Shown in pieces: positions 40,032 through 48,453 of a stretch of DNA of 64,000 nucleotides (position 1 is its first letter; every line of letters begins with the position of its first letter). This DNA is from Hymenobacter elongatus (GTDB lineage: Bacteria > Bacteroidota > Bacteroidia > Cytophagales > Hymenobacteraceae), in assembly GCF_004745955.1 (NCBI RefSeq), contig NZ_SRLD01000018.1, positions 1 through 64,000 on the forward strand, in the 5' to 3' direction. A program made the position numbers and the translations under genes. The notes under the pieces were generated by a model. The model ran no database searches, was not told where the DNA came from, and was given only the letters and a program-made list of their open reading frames with translations.

Positions 40032-40808
40032 ATGAATATTCCTCTACGCTTACGAGGCCAGTTTGCTGTGTTGCTTGTGCTCCTGCTCGCTCTGGTTTCG
40101 TGCTCGCGCAAGGAAGATATCAGCCCGAAAAATGGTACTGTTATAGGCAGCATCAGCCCGGCAGGTGCGGCCACCGGCCTCACGCTTACTGCCACCGATG
40201 GCAAAGTATACACGGCCACGCCCGACGCTCTTACCGGAAGCTTTACGGTAGCCCAACTGCCCCTAGGCAACTATTCAATAACCACAACCCCCGCTGTGGG
40301 CTACACTATTCCGGCACCGGTTTCCGTAGCCGTGTCCGCCACTTCTACCACTGTGGCCCCCATCAAGCTGAGCCGTGATGGTATTATCCGGGGCAGTATG
40401 ACATGGACTGTTGGCGGCACAACGTTTACCGCGTCCCGGTTTTATGGGGAGTTAAGCAACACCATTGTCTCTATCGTTGGAGCCACCCAACTCAACGGAG
40501 CCTGGCACGAAGTAGCACTAGTTATTCCGATGAAGGATCAGGCAGGCAACCTTGTTTTCAAAGGCGTGGGCACCTACATTCTGGGAACCGGGGAATACCC
40601 GTTTGGCAAGTACGTGGACAATACCAACAGTGGAAATGCTACCTACTCAACCTGGCTTGCCAACAAGCCCGTCGGCACCGTTGTCGTAACGAGCTACAAC
40701 GATGTGAACCGCACTATTGGCGGCACCTTTGAATTCGAGGCAGCAGCTAATCTAAATACGACGGGCAGCGTCACAGTTAGTAAGGGAAGCTTCAACTTCC
40801 AGTTTTAA
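40032..40808 (+). CDS. Lipoprotein with carboxypeptidase-regulatory-like domain
   Basis: A 258-residue lipoprotein with lipobox LLALVSC. A carboxypeptidase-regulatory-like beta-sandwich (about 35-120, GTVIGSISPAGAATGLTLTA) is followed by a Thr/Gly-rich domain (about 130-258) resembling DUF6252-type surface modules. The start is ATG 40032, chosen for the signal peptide; the frame is open upstream to 39966. The function is unknown. It is AT-richer than its neighbours. The 219-bp gap upstream (39813-40031) holds nothing clear. Confidence 0.72.
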   Translation: MNIPLRLRGQFAVLLVLLLALVSCSRKEDISPKNGTVIGSISPAGAATGLTLTATDGKVYTATPDALTGSFTVAQLPLGNYSITTTPAVGYTIPAPVSVAVSATSTTVAPIKLSRDGIIRGSMTWTVGGTTFTASRFYGELSNTIVSIVGATQLNGAWHEVALVIPMKDQAGNLVFKGVGTYILGTGEYPFGKYVDNTNSGNATYSTWLANKPVGTVVVTSYNDVNRTIGGTFEFEAAANLNTTGSVTVSKGSFNFQF

Positions 40809-40818
40809 GCAAGCCGTA

Positions 40819-40854
40819 GTGAAATAGCCCGTTTTTGCGGGCGGCTACTTTCAC
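40819..40854. terminator. Probable terminator between convergent genes
   Basis: GTGAAATAGCCCG pairs with CGGGCGGCTACTTTCAC (small bulges) around TTTTTG. It overlaps the stop of the minus-strand permease. Confidence 0.45.
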
Positions 40855-42050
40855 TTTCCCAAGCCCACCCAACCGCGCCGCATGGCGTAGTACACGGCTG
40901 TGCCTATCACCAAGCCTACCAAGTAGCCGTAGGGCAGGCCGCTGCATAGCACGCCCACCAGCAGAGCCACCGTCAGGTCAGCTTTGGAAGTGGCTAAGTC
41001 GCGCAGCAGGGTGGCCAGCGTGAGGGCTTCGAACAGCAGCAGCACCCCCAGAATCGGCAAGGGGAAAATCTGCACAACCTCGGCGAAGCCCTGGCTGAAA
41101 AACAAGCCCAGCACCAGAAACAGGCATCCGTAGAGCACCACCGAGCCGCCGGTGCGCGCCCCAAACGCGTAGTGCCCCACCATGCCGCCCGAACCGTGGC
41201 ACACCGGAAAACCACCGAAAAACGGCGCTACTACATTCATCAGGGCATACGTGAGGCTGATCTGGCGCACCGTCACCTGCCGTTCGGGGTAGTGGTCGTG
41301 AATAACCTGGCGGGTAGCCAGAATAGAGTTGCCGAGCGACAACGGAATCTGGGGCAGGGCCAGCAGAATGGCCCCGGTGATAATATCGGCGCGCTGCGGC
41401 ACATGCCAGGCAGGCAAGTGCAGGCCAATGGCCCGCTGGGCCGTAGCGAGGTCGAGTTTGAACACCAGCGCGTAGAGCACGCCCAGCGCAATAACCACCA
41501 GCGCGGCCGGCCAGCGGCGGTTGCCCAGCAGCAGCACCGTCACGACGAAAGCGGCGGCGGCCAGCGCGTAGCCGGCGGTACCGTCGGCGGGCACATATTC
41601 TTTCAGCGCCAGCGTGGCCAGCTGCAGGGCCAGCCCAAACTGAATACCGCGCACCACGGGCTTCGGAATCAGCCGGGCCAGGGCATCGATGAGGCCCGTA
41701 ACCGAGAGCAGCAGCATGCTCACGCCAATAGCCAGGCCCCCGCCAAAAATGATACGGCCAGGAATTTTCTGGGCGATAACCAGCGCGGCAAAGGCTTTCA
41801 GGGGCTGCACCGGCATGGGCATGCCATACCACAGGCCCGAAAACATCTGTAGCAGTCCAAACACGATGAGCAGCCCGGCACTATCGACGCCAGAGGCGGC
41901 AATGACGCCAATGAGCAGCGGCAAATCGGTGCCCAAATCGCCAAAGGCCCCGGCCAGCTCGTTACGATCGAAGCGAATACGGCGGACGGGCGCGGGAGCA
42001 GTGAGCGGCACAGGAATTCGTAGTAGAAGCGAAGAAAACCGGAAGAGCAA
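40851..42050 (-). CDS. MOT1-like molybdate/sulfate permease
   Basis: About 386-399 residues with roughly 10-12 membrane helices. Conserved: ELAGAFGDLGTDLPLLIGVI, MPVQPLKAFAA, PQIPLSLGNSILATRQV and GGFPVCHGSGGMVGHY. These are marks of the MOT1 family (SulP-related), which imports molybdate in known cases. It fits the surrounding Moco genes as molybdate supply. The start is uncertain: TTG 42050 or GTG 42011 (VPLTAPAPV); no ATG is available before a stop upstream. It is downstream of the MoeB gene on the same strand (118 bp). Confidence 0.85.
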   Translation of the reverse strand: MLFRFSSLLLRIPVPLTAPAPVRRIRFDRNELAGAFGDLGTDLPLLIGVIAASGVDSAGLLIVFGLLQMFSGLWYGMPMPVQPLKAFAALVIAQKIPGRIIFGGGLAIGVSMLLLSVTGLIDALARLIPKPVVRGIQFGLALQLATLALKEYVPADGTAGYALAAAAFVVTVLLLGNRRWPAALVVIALGVLYALVFKLDLATAQRAIGLHLPAWHVPQRADIITGAILLALPQIPLSLGNSILATRQVIHDHYPERQVTVRQISLTYALMNVVAPFFGGFPVCHGSGGMVGHYAFGARTGGSVVLYGCLFLVLGLFFSQGFAEVVQIFPLPILGVLLLFEALTLATLLRDLATSKADLTVALLVGVLCSGLPYGYLVGLVIGTAVYYAMRRGWVGLGK

Positions 42051-42168
42051 AGCGTGGCAAACGGCAACAAGCCACTTACCCCTCGCCTGGAATCAGCGGG
42101 CTGGAATAGCGGGCCTTCAGCTACGCGAAATAGATGCTTCGCGCTGCCGGGGCAGCAAAGCTACGGCC

Positions 42169-43278
42169 TTAATACGTGGGCATGGCCGGATCGACTTCGG
42201 TAGCCCAAGCGTGCACACCGCCCGTGAGGTTAACAAGGTTATCGAAACCGAACTCCTGCTGCAGCTGTGCAATAGCCCGGCTGCTGCGCCCGCCGTGGTG
42301 GCAATACACGACGATGGGCTGGTGACGCGGCAGCTCCTGGGCGCGCTCAGCTAGGCTGCTCACCGGCATCAGCACCGCGCCGGGCAGGCGGCACAGCGCG
42401 TATTCGGCCGGCTCGCGCACATCCAGCACAAACGGCGGCAGCGCCGCCGTCAGCTGCTGCCGGAGCTGTGTGGGCGTAACGGCGGCCACCAGCGGCTGGC
42501 ACAGCTCGGCGTAATCGGCGGGGTTGGCCGTGTCAAGGTTGATACGTGCCCGCTCGGGGTGGCGGACAAACCGCAGGGCGCGGGTTTGGAACGACAGCGC
42601 GTCGAAAAGCCACAGCCGGCCGCTGAGAATTTCGCCCAGCCCCAGAATAACCTTGAGGGCTTCGGTGGCCTGAGCGCACCCAACCAGTCCCGGTAGTACG
42701 CCCAGCACGCCGGTGGCGGCACAGTTGGGCGCCTGGGCGGCCGAGGGTGGCTGCGCAAACAGGCAGCGGTAGGTGGGCCCGCCCTGGTAGTTGAACACCG
42801 AAACCTGGCCTTCGAACTTATAGATGGCCCCCGAAATCAGGGGCTTGTCTGCACTCACGCAGGCATCGTTGAGCAGGTATCGAGTCGGGAAGTTATCGGA
42901 GCCGTCGATGACCAGGTCGTAGCGCGCTACCAGCGCGCGCACCGAAACCCGGTCGACGCGGCGCGGCACTACTTCGCACTGCACCAAGGGATTGAGCCGC
43001 TGCACAGCCTGGGCGGCGGCTTCGGCTTTGTTCTGCCCCAGCTGGGCGGGCCCGAACAGAATCTGACGCTGCAGGTTGCTGGCTTCCACCTGGTCGCCGT
43101 CGGCAATGCCCAGCGTGCCGACACCGGCGGCGGCCAAATACTGGAGCACCGGGCAGCCCAAGCCTCCGGCACCCACCACCAGCACGCGGGCGGCCTTGAG
43201 TCGCAGCTGCCCGGCTTCCCCTATTTCGGGCAGCTGCACATGACGTTTGTAGCGTTGCCGCTCTTCGGAAGTAAGCAT
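42169..43278 (-). CDS. moeB: MoeB/ThiF-type adenylyltransferase with C-terminal rhodanese domain
   Basis: A 369-residue E1-like enzyme that adenylylates the C-terminal Gly of MoaD, and perhaps ThiS; the rhodanese part then donates sulfur. The nucleotide motif is VVGAGGLGCPV (35-44), with SNLQRQ and the conserved DGSDNFPTRYLLND. The rhodanese domain (about 268-369) has active Cys326 in VVYCHHGGRSS. The two CxxC pairs that bind zinc in Escherichia coli MoeB are missing: only Cys172 and Cys186 remain nearby. The start is ATG 43278. Confidence 0.92.
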   Translation of the reverse strand: MLTSEERQRYKRHVQLPEIGEAGQLRLKAARVLVVGAGGLGCPVLQYLAAAGVGTLGIADGDQVEASNLQRQILFGPAQLGQNKAEAAAQAVQRLNPLVQCEVVPRRVDRVSVRALVARYDLVIDGSDNFPTRYLLNDACVSADKPLISGAIYKFEGQVSVFNYQGGPTYRCLFAQPPSAAQAPNCAATGVLGVLPGLVGCAQATEALKVILGLGEILSGRLWLFDALSFQTRALRFVRHPERARINLDTANPADYAELCQPLVAAVTPTQLRQQLTAALPPFVLDVREPAEYALCRLPGAVLMPVSSLAERAQELPRHQPIVVYCHHGGRSSRAIAQLQQEFGFDNLVNLTGGVHAWATEVDPAMPTY

Positions 43279-43667
43279 GAAGCAAGTGTTGGAGCGTAGT
43301 GGGGAGTATAAAGAAAGTTGATTCCGTCCTGCCTTGATTAACACACGCCAGAGCAAGCAGAACACATGTATCAGAACTCTTTTGCCCGCTCTTGTGTGCA
43401 GCTAGGGAGTGAAAGTTGGGTTAGTGTAGCTACGGGACTTTGGTGGTGTCGCACAAGTCAGCACTCTTACCTCCTGGCCCGTATACGGCCATTGCAAGGG
43501 CAGCGGCCTGAAACCTTTGCTTCCCCGTCGACAGAAGAAGCGGAGAAGCAGGGGCAGTTTTCAAACTTGCGGTACGACCCAAAAGTTATTCTTTTACTGC
43601 CAGCAGAAACGCGGCCACCGGCATCCGGTTGCGCTGCTTCAGCCCGCAAAACTCAGCATTTTTCCGC
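43279..43667. other. 389-bp divergent intergenic region, nothing recognised
   Basis: It lies between the divergent moeB and fdhD starts. No gene, clear terminator or Moco riboswitch could be made out. It must contain promoters for both genes. Confidence 0.5.
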
Positions 43668-44561
43668 ATGCCAACGCCCCCCGTATTTCTGCCGCCTACC
43701 AGCTACGACTACCTCACGGTGCAGAAAGTGACCGGGGCTGAGAGCAGCGCCGCCTCCGACGTGGTAGCGGCGGAAGAGCCGCTGGAAATTCGTCTCGGCT
43801 TTGGCCCCGCCCACCAGCGGGAGCACCGCACGCTGGCCATCACCATGCGCACGCCGGGCCACGACATGGAGCTGACAGCCGGCTTCCTGCTCACCGAAGG
43901 CATCATCCGGAGCCGTGCCGACCTGACGGGCATCCGCTACTGCCCCGATGTGGAAAAGGAGGAGGAGCGCGAAAACGTGGTGCGGGCCGAGCTGGCCGAA
44001 AGCCTGGACGTATCGTTGCCGCGCCTGGAGCGCCACTTTTACACGTCCTCCAGCTGCGGGGTATGCGGCAAAACCAGCATCGACGCCGTGCATGCCGCGG
44101 CTTGCCCCGTGCTGCCGACTACCGGGCCCTACGTGGCCGCCGAAGTCATTCATGCGCTACCGGCTCGGCAGCGGGCGGCTCAGGCGCTGTTCGAGCAAAC
44201 CGGGGGCCTGCACGCGGCGGCCTTGTTTTCGCCCGAGGGTGCGCTGCTGCTGCTACGCGAAGACGTGGGCCGCCACAACGCCCTGGACAAAGTAATTGGG
44301 GCGGCGCTGCTGCAAGAGTGGCTTCCGCTGCACAACACGGTTTTGCTGGTCAGTGGCCGGGCGTCGTTCGAGCTGGTGCAGAAGGCCGCCGTGGCCGGCA
44401 TTCCGGTGTTGGCGGCCGTGGGGGCACCCAGTTCGCTAGCGGTGCGGGCCGCCACCGATTTTGGCATGACCCTCTGCGGCTTCGTGCGGCAGCAGCGCTA
44501 CAATATCTATTGCGGCGCGTGGCGCATCCAGACTGAAGCAGGAAATATGCCCGGGAAATAG
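43668..44561 (+). CDS. fdhD: Formate dehydrogenase sulfurtransferase FdhD
   Basis: A 297-residue protein that carries sulfur from a cysteine desulfurase to bis-MGD, a step required for formate dehydrogenase activity. The catalytic motif C130-G-V-C133 is in TSSSCGVCGKTSID. Other marks: MELTAGFLLTEGII, REDVGRHNALDKVIG and VSGRASFELVQKAAVAGIPV. It is cytosolic. The start is ATG 43668 (MPTPPVFLPP). It precedes the molybdoenzyme gene by one small gene, so the three probably form an operon. Confidence 0.95.
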   Translation: MPTPPVFLPPTSYDYLTVQKVTGAESSAASDVVAAEEPLEIRLGFGPAHQREHRTLAITMRTPGHDMELTAGFLLTEGIIRSRADLTGIRYCPDVEKEEERENVVRAELAESLDVSLPRLERHFYTSSSCGVCGKTSIDAVHAAACPVLPTTGPYVAAEVIHALPARQRAAQALFEQTGGLHAAALFSPEGALLLLREDVGRHNALDKVIGAALLQEWLPLHNTVLLVSGRASFELVQKAAVAGIPVLAAVGAPSSLAVRAATDFGMTLCGFVRQQRYNIYCGAWRIQTEAGNMPGK

Positions 44562-44643
44562 GCAATTATCCTGTCTTGGTTTTACCCTTTACCACGCACC
44601 TGCGTACTTCTACATTCCTGCTTTTACCTCCTGTGCTCTACCC

Positions 44644-44967
44644 ATGAAGCTCCGTCTCGAAGACAACTCGCTCCGCCTGCGCCTTTCGGAGGCCGAAGTC
44701 CGGCACTTCGCTGCTACCGGCCGGGTAGCGGTGGGCATGGCGCTGGGGCCCACCCAGCAGGAGAGCCTGACCTACGCGCTGGAACGGGCTGATTCGGAGG
44801 AATTTCGCGTTACGTATGGCACGGGCACCCTTACGGTGAAGGTGCCCGCCGCTTTGGCCGACACCTGGACCAGCACCACCCAAAATGGCCTTTCCGCCAC
44901 CCTGATGGTAGCTAAAAACCAACCGTTACGTATTCTGGTTGAGAAAGACCTGGATTGCAGTCATTAG
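44644..44967 (+). CDS. Small conserved protein (DUF7009-like)
   Basis: A 107-residue protein, MKLRLEDNSLRLRLSEAEVR followed by beta-rich segments (FRVTYGTGTLTVKVPAALAD). It resembles small Bacteroidota proteins placed in DUF7009, found next to formate-dehydrogenase-like genes. No motif reveals function. It sits between fdhD (82 bp) and the FdhF-like gene (56 bp), which suggests an accessory role for the molybdoenzyme. Confidence 0.65.
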   Translation: MKLRLEDNSLRLRLSEAEVRHFAATGRVAVGMALGPTQQESLTYALERADSEEFRVTYGTGTLTVKVPAALADTWTSTTQNGLSATLMVAKNQPLRILVEKDLDCSH

Positions 44968-45023
44968 ACTATCAGGCTCCGCTCCACGCATTCCTTACAT
45001 CCACGCCGCCACCGACACCTACT

Positions 45024-47582
45024 ATGGAAGATTCCCCTAAAACCGACCCTACCAAAGCTGGCAAGGACCAGGAGCAGAAAGCTGAGAATGCGCCTAAAAG
45101 CGGCGAGCGGCCCGACCAGGGCAAAGCTCCCGCGCCCGACCACTACCGAGCGGAGCCCCAAACCAAGCACGAGCAGCACCACATTACGGCCCCCGATACG
45201 GTCAATGCCAAATACCTAAACCCGGTGCTGGCCCAGCCACCGGAAGCCCTGACTGGCCTCCGGCTGGAAGGCCAGCAGAGAGTAGCCGCCGGCGTTACAG
45301 CAGTCCTCAAGTCGATGCAGTTCAGCTGGGCCGAAGGCGGCGTGGGTAGGGGTACCAAAGCTTTGCTGGGCCTCAACCAAAAAGACGGTTTCGACTGCTC
45401 CAGCTGCGCCTGGCCCGACCCCGACGAGCACCGTTCGGTAGCCGAGTTCTGCGAAAATGGCGCTAAGGCCACTGCCTCCGATGCCGACGACAAAGCTGCG
45501 GGCCCGGAGTTTTTTGCCCGCCACAGCTTGGCCGAGCTTTCGCGCATGACCGACCGCGACCAGAATAACGCCGGCCGCCTGACGCACCCTATGGTGAAGC
45601 GCCCCGGCGACAACCACTACTCGCCTATCGCCTGGCCCGCCGCCTTCCAGATTATTGCCGACGAGCTGAACGCCTGCGACTCGCCCGACGAGGCCGTGTT
45701 CTACACATCGGGCAAGGTGCCCAATGAGCCGGCTTTCCTGTTTCAGCTGTTTGTGCGGCAGTTTGGCACCAACAACCTGCCCGACTGTTCCAACATGTGC
45801 CACGAGAGCAGCGGCTCGGGGCTGAGCCCAACGCTGGGCCTGGGCAAGGGCTCGGTCACGCTTAATGACATTCATGAGGCCGAGGTTATCTTGGTCATTG
45901 GCCAGAACCCCGGCACCAACCACCCGCGCATGCTGTCGGCTTTGCAAAAGGCCAAGCGCAACGGAGCCAAGATTATCAGCGTGAACCCGCTGATTGAAGC
46001 TGGTCTCAACCACTTCAAGAACCCCCAGGATTTCATGAACCCGCTACGCGCTTTGGGTGCGCTGATGGGTGACGGCACCCAGATTACTGACCTGTTTCTG
46101 CAGGTGCGCGTGGATGGCGACATGGCCCTGCTGCGCGGCATCATGAAGCACCTCTTTGAGGCTGAAGACCGGAACCCCGGCAAGGTAGTAGACCGGGCTT
46201 TCGTGGCAGAGTATACCACTGGCTTTGAGTCGTTCGAGCAGAACATTCGCACTACTTCCTGGGAAGATATCGAGACGATAAGCGGCATTTCGCGGGCTCA
46301 ATTGCTGGAAGCGGCTAATATGCTGGCGACGAAGCAGAAGATCATCACCTGCTGGGCAATGGGCGTTACGCAGCAGCGCCAGGGCGTGCAAACGGTGCAG
46401 GAAATCGTGAACCTGCAGCTCATGAAGGGCGCTATCGGCAAGCCGGGCGCGGGCACCTGCCCGGTGCGCGGCCACTCCAACGTGCAGGGCGACCGGACGA
46501 TGGGCATTTGGGAGCGGGTGCCGAAAGGCTTCCGCGAAGCGCTGGAGAAGGAGTTTCACTTCACCACGCCGACCGAGGATGGCTACGACGTAGTGGAAGC
46601 CATCAAGGCTATGCATCTGGGCAAAACCAAGGTGTACTTTGGCCTGGGCGGCAACCTGCTGGCGGCTGGCCCGGACACCGAAATCATTGCCGACGGCATG
46701 CGCAAGCAGAATCTGACCGTGTACGTGGGCACGAAGCTCAACCGCGGCCACCTCGTGACGGGCAAAACCAGCCTGCTGTTACCGTGCTTTACGCACGTCG
46801 ATATTGATATGCAGAAATCGGGACAGCAGATGACTTCCTGCGAAAACTCGATGGGAGTTGTGAGCCAGAACAAAGGAATTTTGGTGCCGCTGGAGGGCGA
46901 GATGCTCAGTGAGGTAGCCATTATCTGCGGCATGGCCATTGCCACGCTCGGCGACCGGACCAAGACGGACTGGGTAGCTATGACGGAGAACTACGACGTC
47001 ATTCGCGACCATATCTCGCGCGTAATTCCGGGTTTTGAGAAGTTCAACGAGAAGCTGCGGCGGCCCGGTGGCTTCTACCTACCCAATGGCCCCCGGGAGC
47101 GGAAATTCACTACGCCCAACGGCAAGGCGAACTTCACGACGACCACCCTCGACAACTACACCATTGAGCCCGACCAGCTGATTATGATGACGGTGCGCAG
47201 TCATGACCAGTTCAACACGACCATCTACGAGTACAACGACCGGTATCGGGGTATTCAGGGCGAGCGGCGCGTGCTGTTCATGAACGTGCAGGACATGGCC
47301 ACCCGCGGCATCAAGGCCAAGGATTTGATTGATATCACCAGTCATTTCGAAGGCCAGGAGCGCACGGTGGAGAAATTCGTGGCCGTGCCGTATGACATCC
47401 CGAAAGGCAACGTGTCGGCGTATTTCCCCGAGGCCAACCCGCTGGTGCCCATCACCAGCGTAGCCAAAGTAAGCAACACGCCGACGTCGAAGTATGTGGT
47501 GGTAACGGTGGTGCCTACCCGGGCCGTCGATAGCACCAAGGAATACCTGGAAGCCCGTGTGGCGGCGCAGGAAACGGCCTAG
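45024..47582 (+). CDS. FdhF/YdeP-family molybdopterin oxidoreductase
   Basis: An 852-residue bis-MGD enzyme related to formate dehydrogenase and YdeP. After a charged, disordered leader (residues 1-60, PKTDPTKAGKDQEQKAENAP), possible cluster cysteines are C125-x2-C128 and C143 (FDCSSCAWPDP, EFCENG), only three. The molybdenum ligand is probably Cys259 in CSNMCHESSGSGL; no UGA codon is used. MGD-contact segments include VILVIGQNPGTNHPRM, AGTCPVRGHSNVQGDRTMG and the C-terminal MMTVRSHDQFNTTIY. No Tat signal is seen, so it is cytosolic. The start is ATG 45024. FdhD and the Moco set upstream support formate as a substrate; YdeP-like roles in stress are an alternative. Confidence 0.88.
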   Translation: MEDSPKTDPTKAGKDQEQKAENAPKSGERPDQGKAPAPDHYRAEPQTKHEQHHITAPDTVNAKYLNPVLAQPPEALTGLRLEGQQRVAAGVTAVLKSMQFSWAEGGVGRGTKALLGLNQKDGFDCSSCAWPDPDEHRSVAEFCENGAKATASDADDKAAGPEFFARHSLAELSRMTDRDQNNAGRLTHPMVKRPGDNHYSPIAWPAAFQIIADELNACDSPDEAVFYTSGKVPNEPAFLFQLFVRQFGTNNLPDCSNMCHESSGSGLSPTLGLGKGSVTLNDIHEAEVILVIGQNPGTNHPRMLSALQKAKRNGAKIISVNPLIEAGLNHFKNPQDFMNPLRALGALMGDGTQITDLFLQVRVDGDMALLRGIMKHLFEAEDRNPGKVVDRAFVAEYTTGFESFEQNIRTTSWEDIETISGISRAQLLEAANMLATKQKIITCWAMGVTQQRQGVQTVQEIVNLQLMKGAIGKPGAGTCPVRGHSNVQGDRTMGIWERVPKGFREALEKEFHFTTPTEDGYDVVEAIKAMHLGKTKVYFGLGGNLLAAGPDTEIIADGMRKQNLTVYVGTKLNRGHLVTGKTSLLLPCFTHVDIDMQKSGQQMTSCENSMGVVSQNKGILVPLEGEMLSEVAIICGMAIATLGDRTKTDWVAMTENYDVIRDHISRVIPGFEKFNEKLRRPGGFYLPNGPRERKFTTPNGKANFTTTTLDNYTIEPDQLIMMTVRSHDQFNTTIYEYNDRYRGIQGERRVLFMNVQDMATRGIKAKDLIDITSHFEGQERTVEKFVAVPYDIPKGNVSAYFPEANPLVPITSVAKVSNTPTSKYVVVTVVPTRAVDSTKEYLEARVAAQETA

Positions 47583-47612
47583 GCTGTCCTGCACCGGCTT
47601 CACCAAGCAACG

Positions 47613-47643
47613 AGCCCCGGCGCACCAATGCGCCGGGGCTTTC
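47613..47643 (+). terminator. Terminator after the FdhF-like gene
   Basis: AGCCCCGGCGCA (47613-47624) and TGCGCCGGGGCT (47629-47640) are perfect complements around CCAA, followed by TTCT. Confidence 0.88.
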
Positions 47644-47757
47644 TGTTGCTAGCCACTTAGTGGTCGGGCTGGCCCGGCGTAGGGCTTTTATACCGATGCG
47701 CTGCCACCCAACTCCCATTCTCTTCGTATTCTTGTTGCCTTCTTCACCTGCCTGCTT

Positions 47758-48315
47758 ATGTCCACCGATTCCGAAATATCCATCTTCACCCACCACTTCG
47801 GCCGCCCTAACCCAGCCGTGCCGCCGGGCGACTTTTTCACCGACAAGTTCGACAAGAGCCTGTGGCGCATGATGTACGACGAGGTGGGCGCGGGCTGGTA
47901 CCGCAACGGCTTTCTGTACCTGTTTGGCACCGAGCTGCCGCTGCTGAACCTGGCCCTGGCAGCGTGGGCGCACATTCTGGAAGCCGAGGTAGAGCGCACC
48001 GTTATCGGGCGCAATGCCTACGGCATGCTGCTGGTGGCCGAGAGCACCACCGAGGAAGGCACCGATGCGCCCATTGGCCTACTCGACCCGGCGGCGGGCA
48101 CCTACACGAAGTTCGAAGGGCTGGATTTTGCCGGTCTGCTCAGCGACTGGCTCCCGGAAGACCGCCTGCCCGGCTTCCTCGACCAGGCTGCCTACGACGC
48201 CTTCCGGCAGAGCGACGGACAGCTGCTGGCCCACGAGGTGCTGGCCGCCGGCCCGGCCCCCGAAGACGCGCTGACGTACCACCAGCGCATGGCCGCGCAG
48301 CATGCGGGCCGCTGA
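47758..48315 (+). CDS. GAD-like/DUF1851 protein (immunity-like)
   Basis: A 185-residue protein resembling the GAD-like plus DUF1851 (T6SS immunity Tdi1) family: ISIFTHHFGRPNPAVPP, LWRMMYDEVGAGWYRNGFLY and GRNAYGMLLVAES are the matching parts. No signal peptide is visible. Such proteins often act as immunity proteins or orphan copies of them. No toxin gene is next to it, so here it is probably an orphan. The start is ATG 47758. Confidence 0.5.
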   Translation: MSTDSEISIFTHHFGRPNPAVPPGDFFTDKFDKSLWRMMYDEVGAGWYRNGFLYLFGTELPLLNLALAAWAHILEAEVERTVIGRNAYGMLLVAESTTEEGTDAPIGLLDPAAGTYTKFEGLDFAGLLSDWLPEDRLPGFLDQAAYDAFRQSDGQLLAHEVLAAGPAPEDALTYHQRMAAQHAGR

Positions 48316-48370
48316 ACTGCCAGCCCCAGCGGGTCGGCAGTTCGGTAGAAAAACCGATCCTGAAAAACTC

Positions 48371-48430
48371 AAAAGCCCCAGCGGGGCGGCACCTTCATTC
48401 AACGATTGGTGCCAACCCGCTGGGGCTTTT
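48371..48430. terminator. Bidirectional terminator with long two-part stem
   Basis: AAAAGCCCCAGCGGG (48371-48385) pairs with CCCGCTGGGGCTTTT (48416-48430), with an inner GGCACC/GGTGCC stem. It separates the convergent genes ending at 48315 and 48454. Confidence 0.9.
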
Positions 48431-48453
48431 CGCTTACTTGCTGCCTACTGGGC

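Noticed and set aside
43279..43667. Possible Moco riboswitch before fdhD/moeB
   Set aside because: The conserved Moco-aptamer blocks could not be made out; the gap is only called unassigned.
45024..47582. Selenocysteine formate dehydrogenase
   Set aside because: No in-frame UGA; the likely molybdenum ligand is a cysteine.
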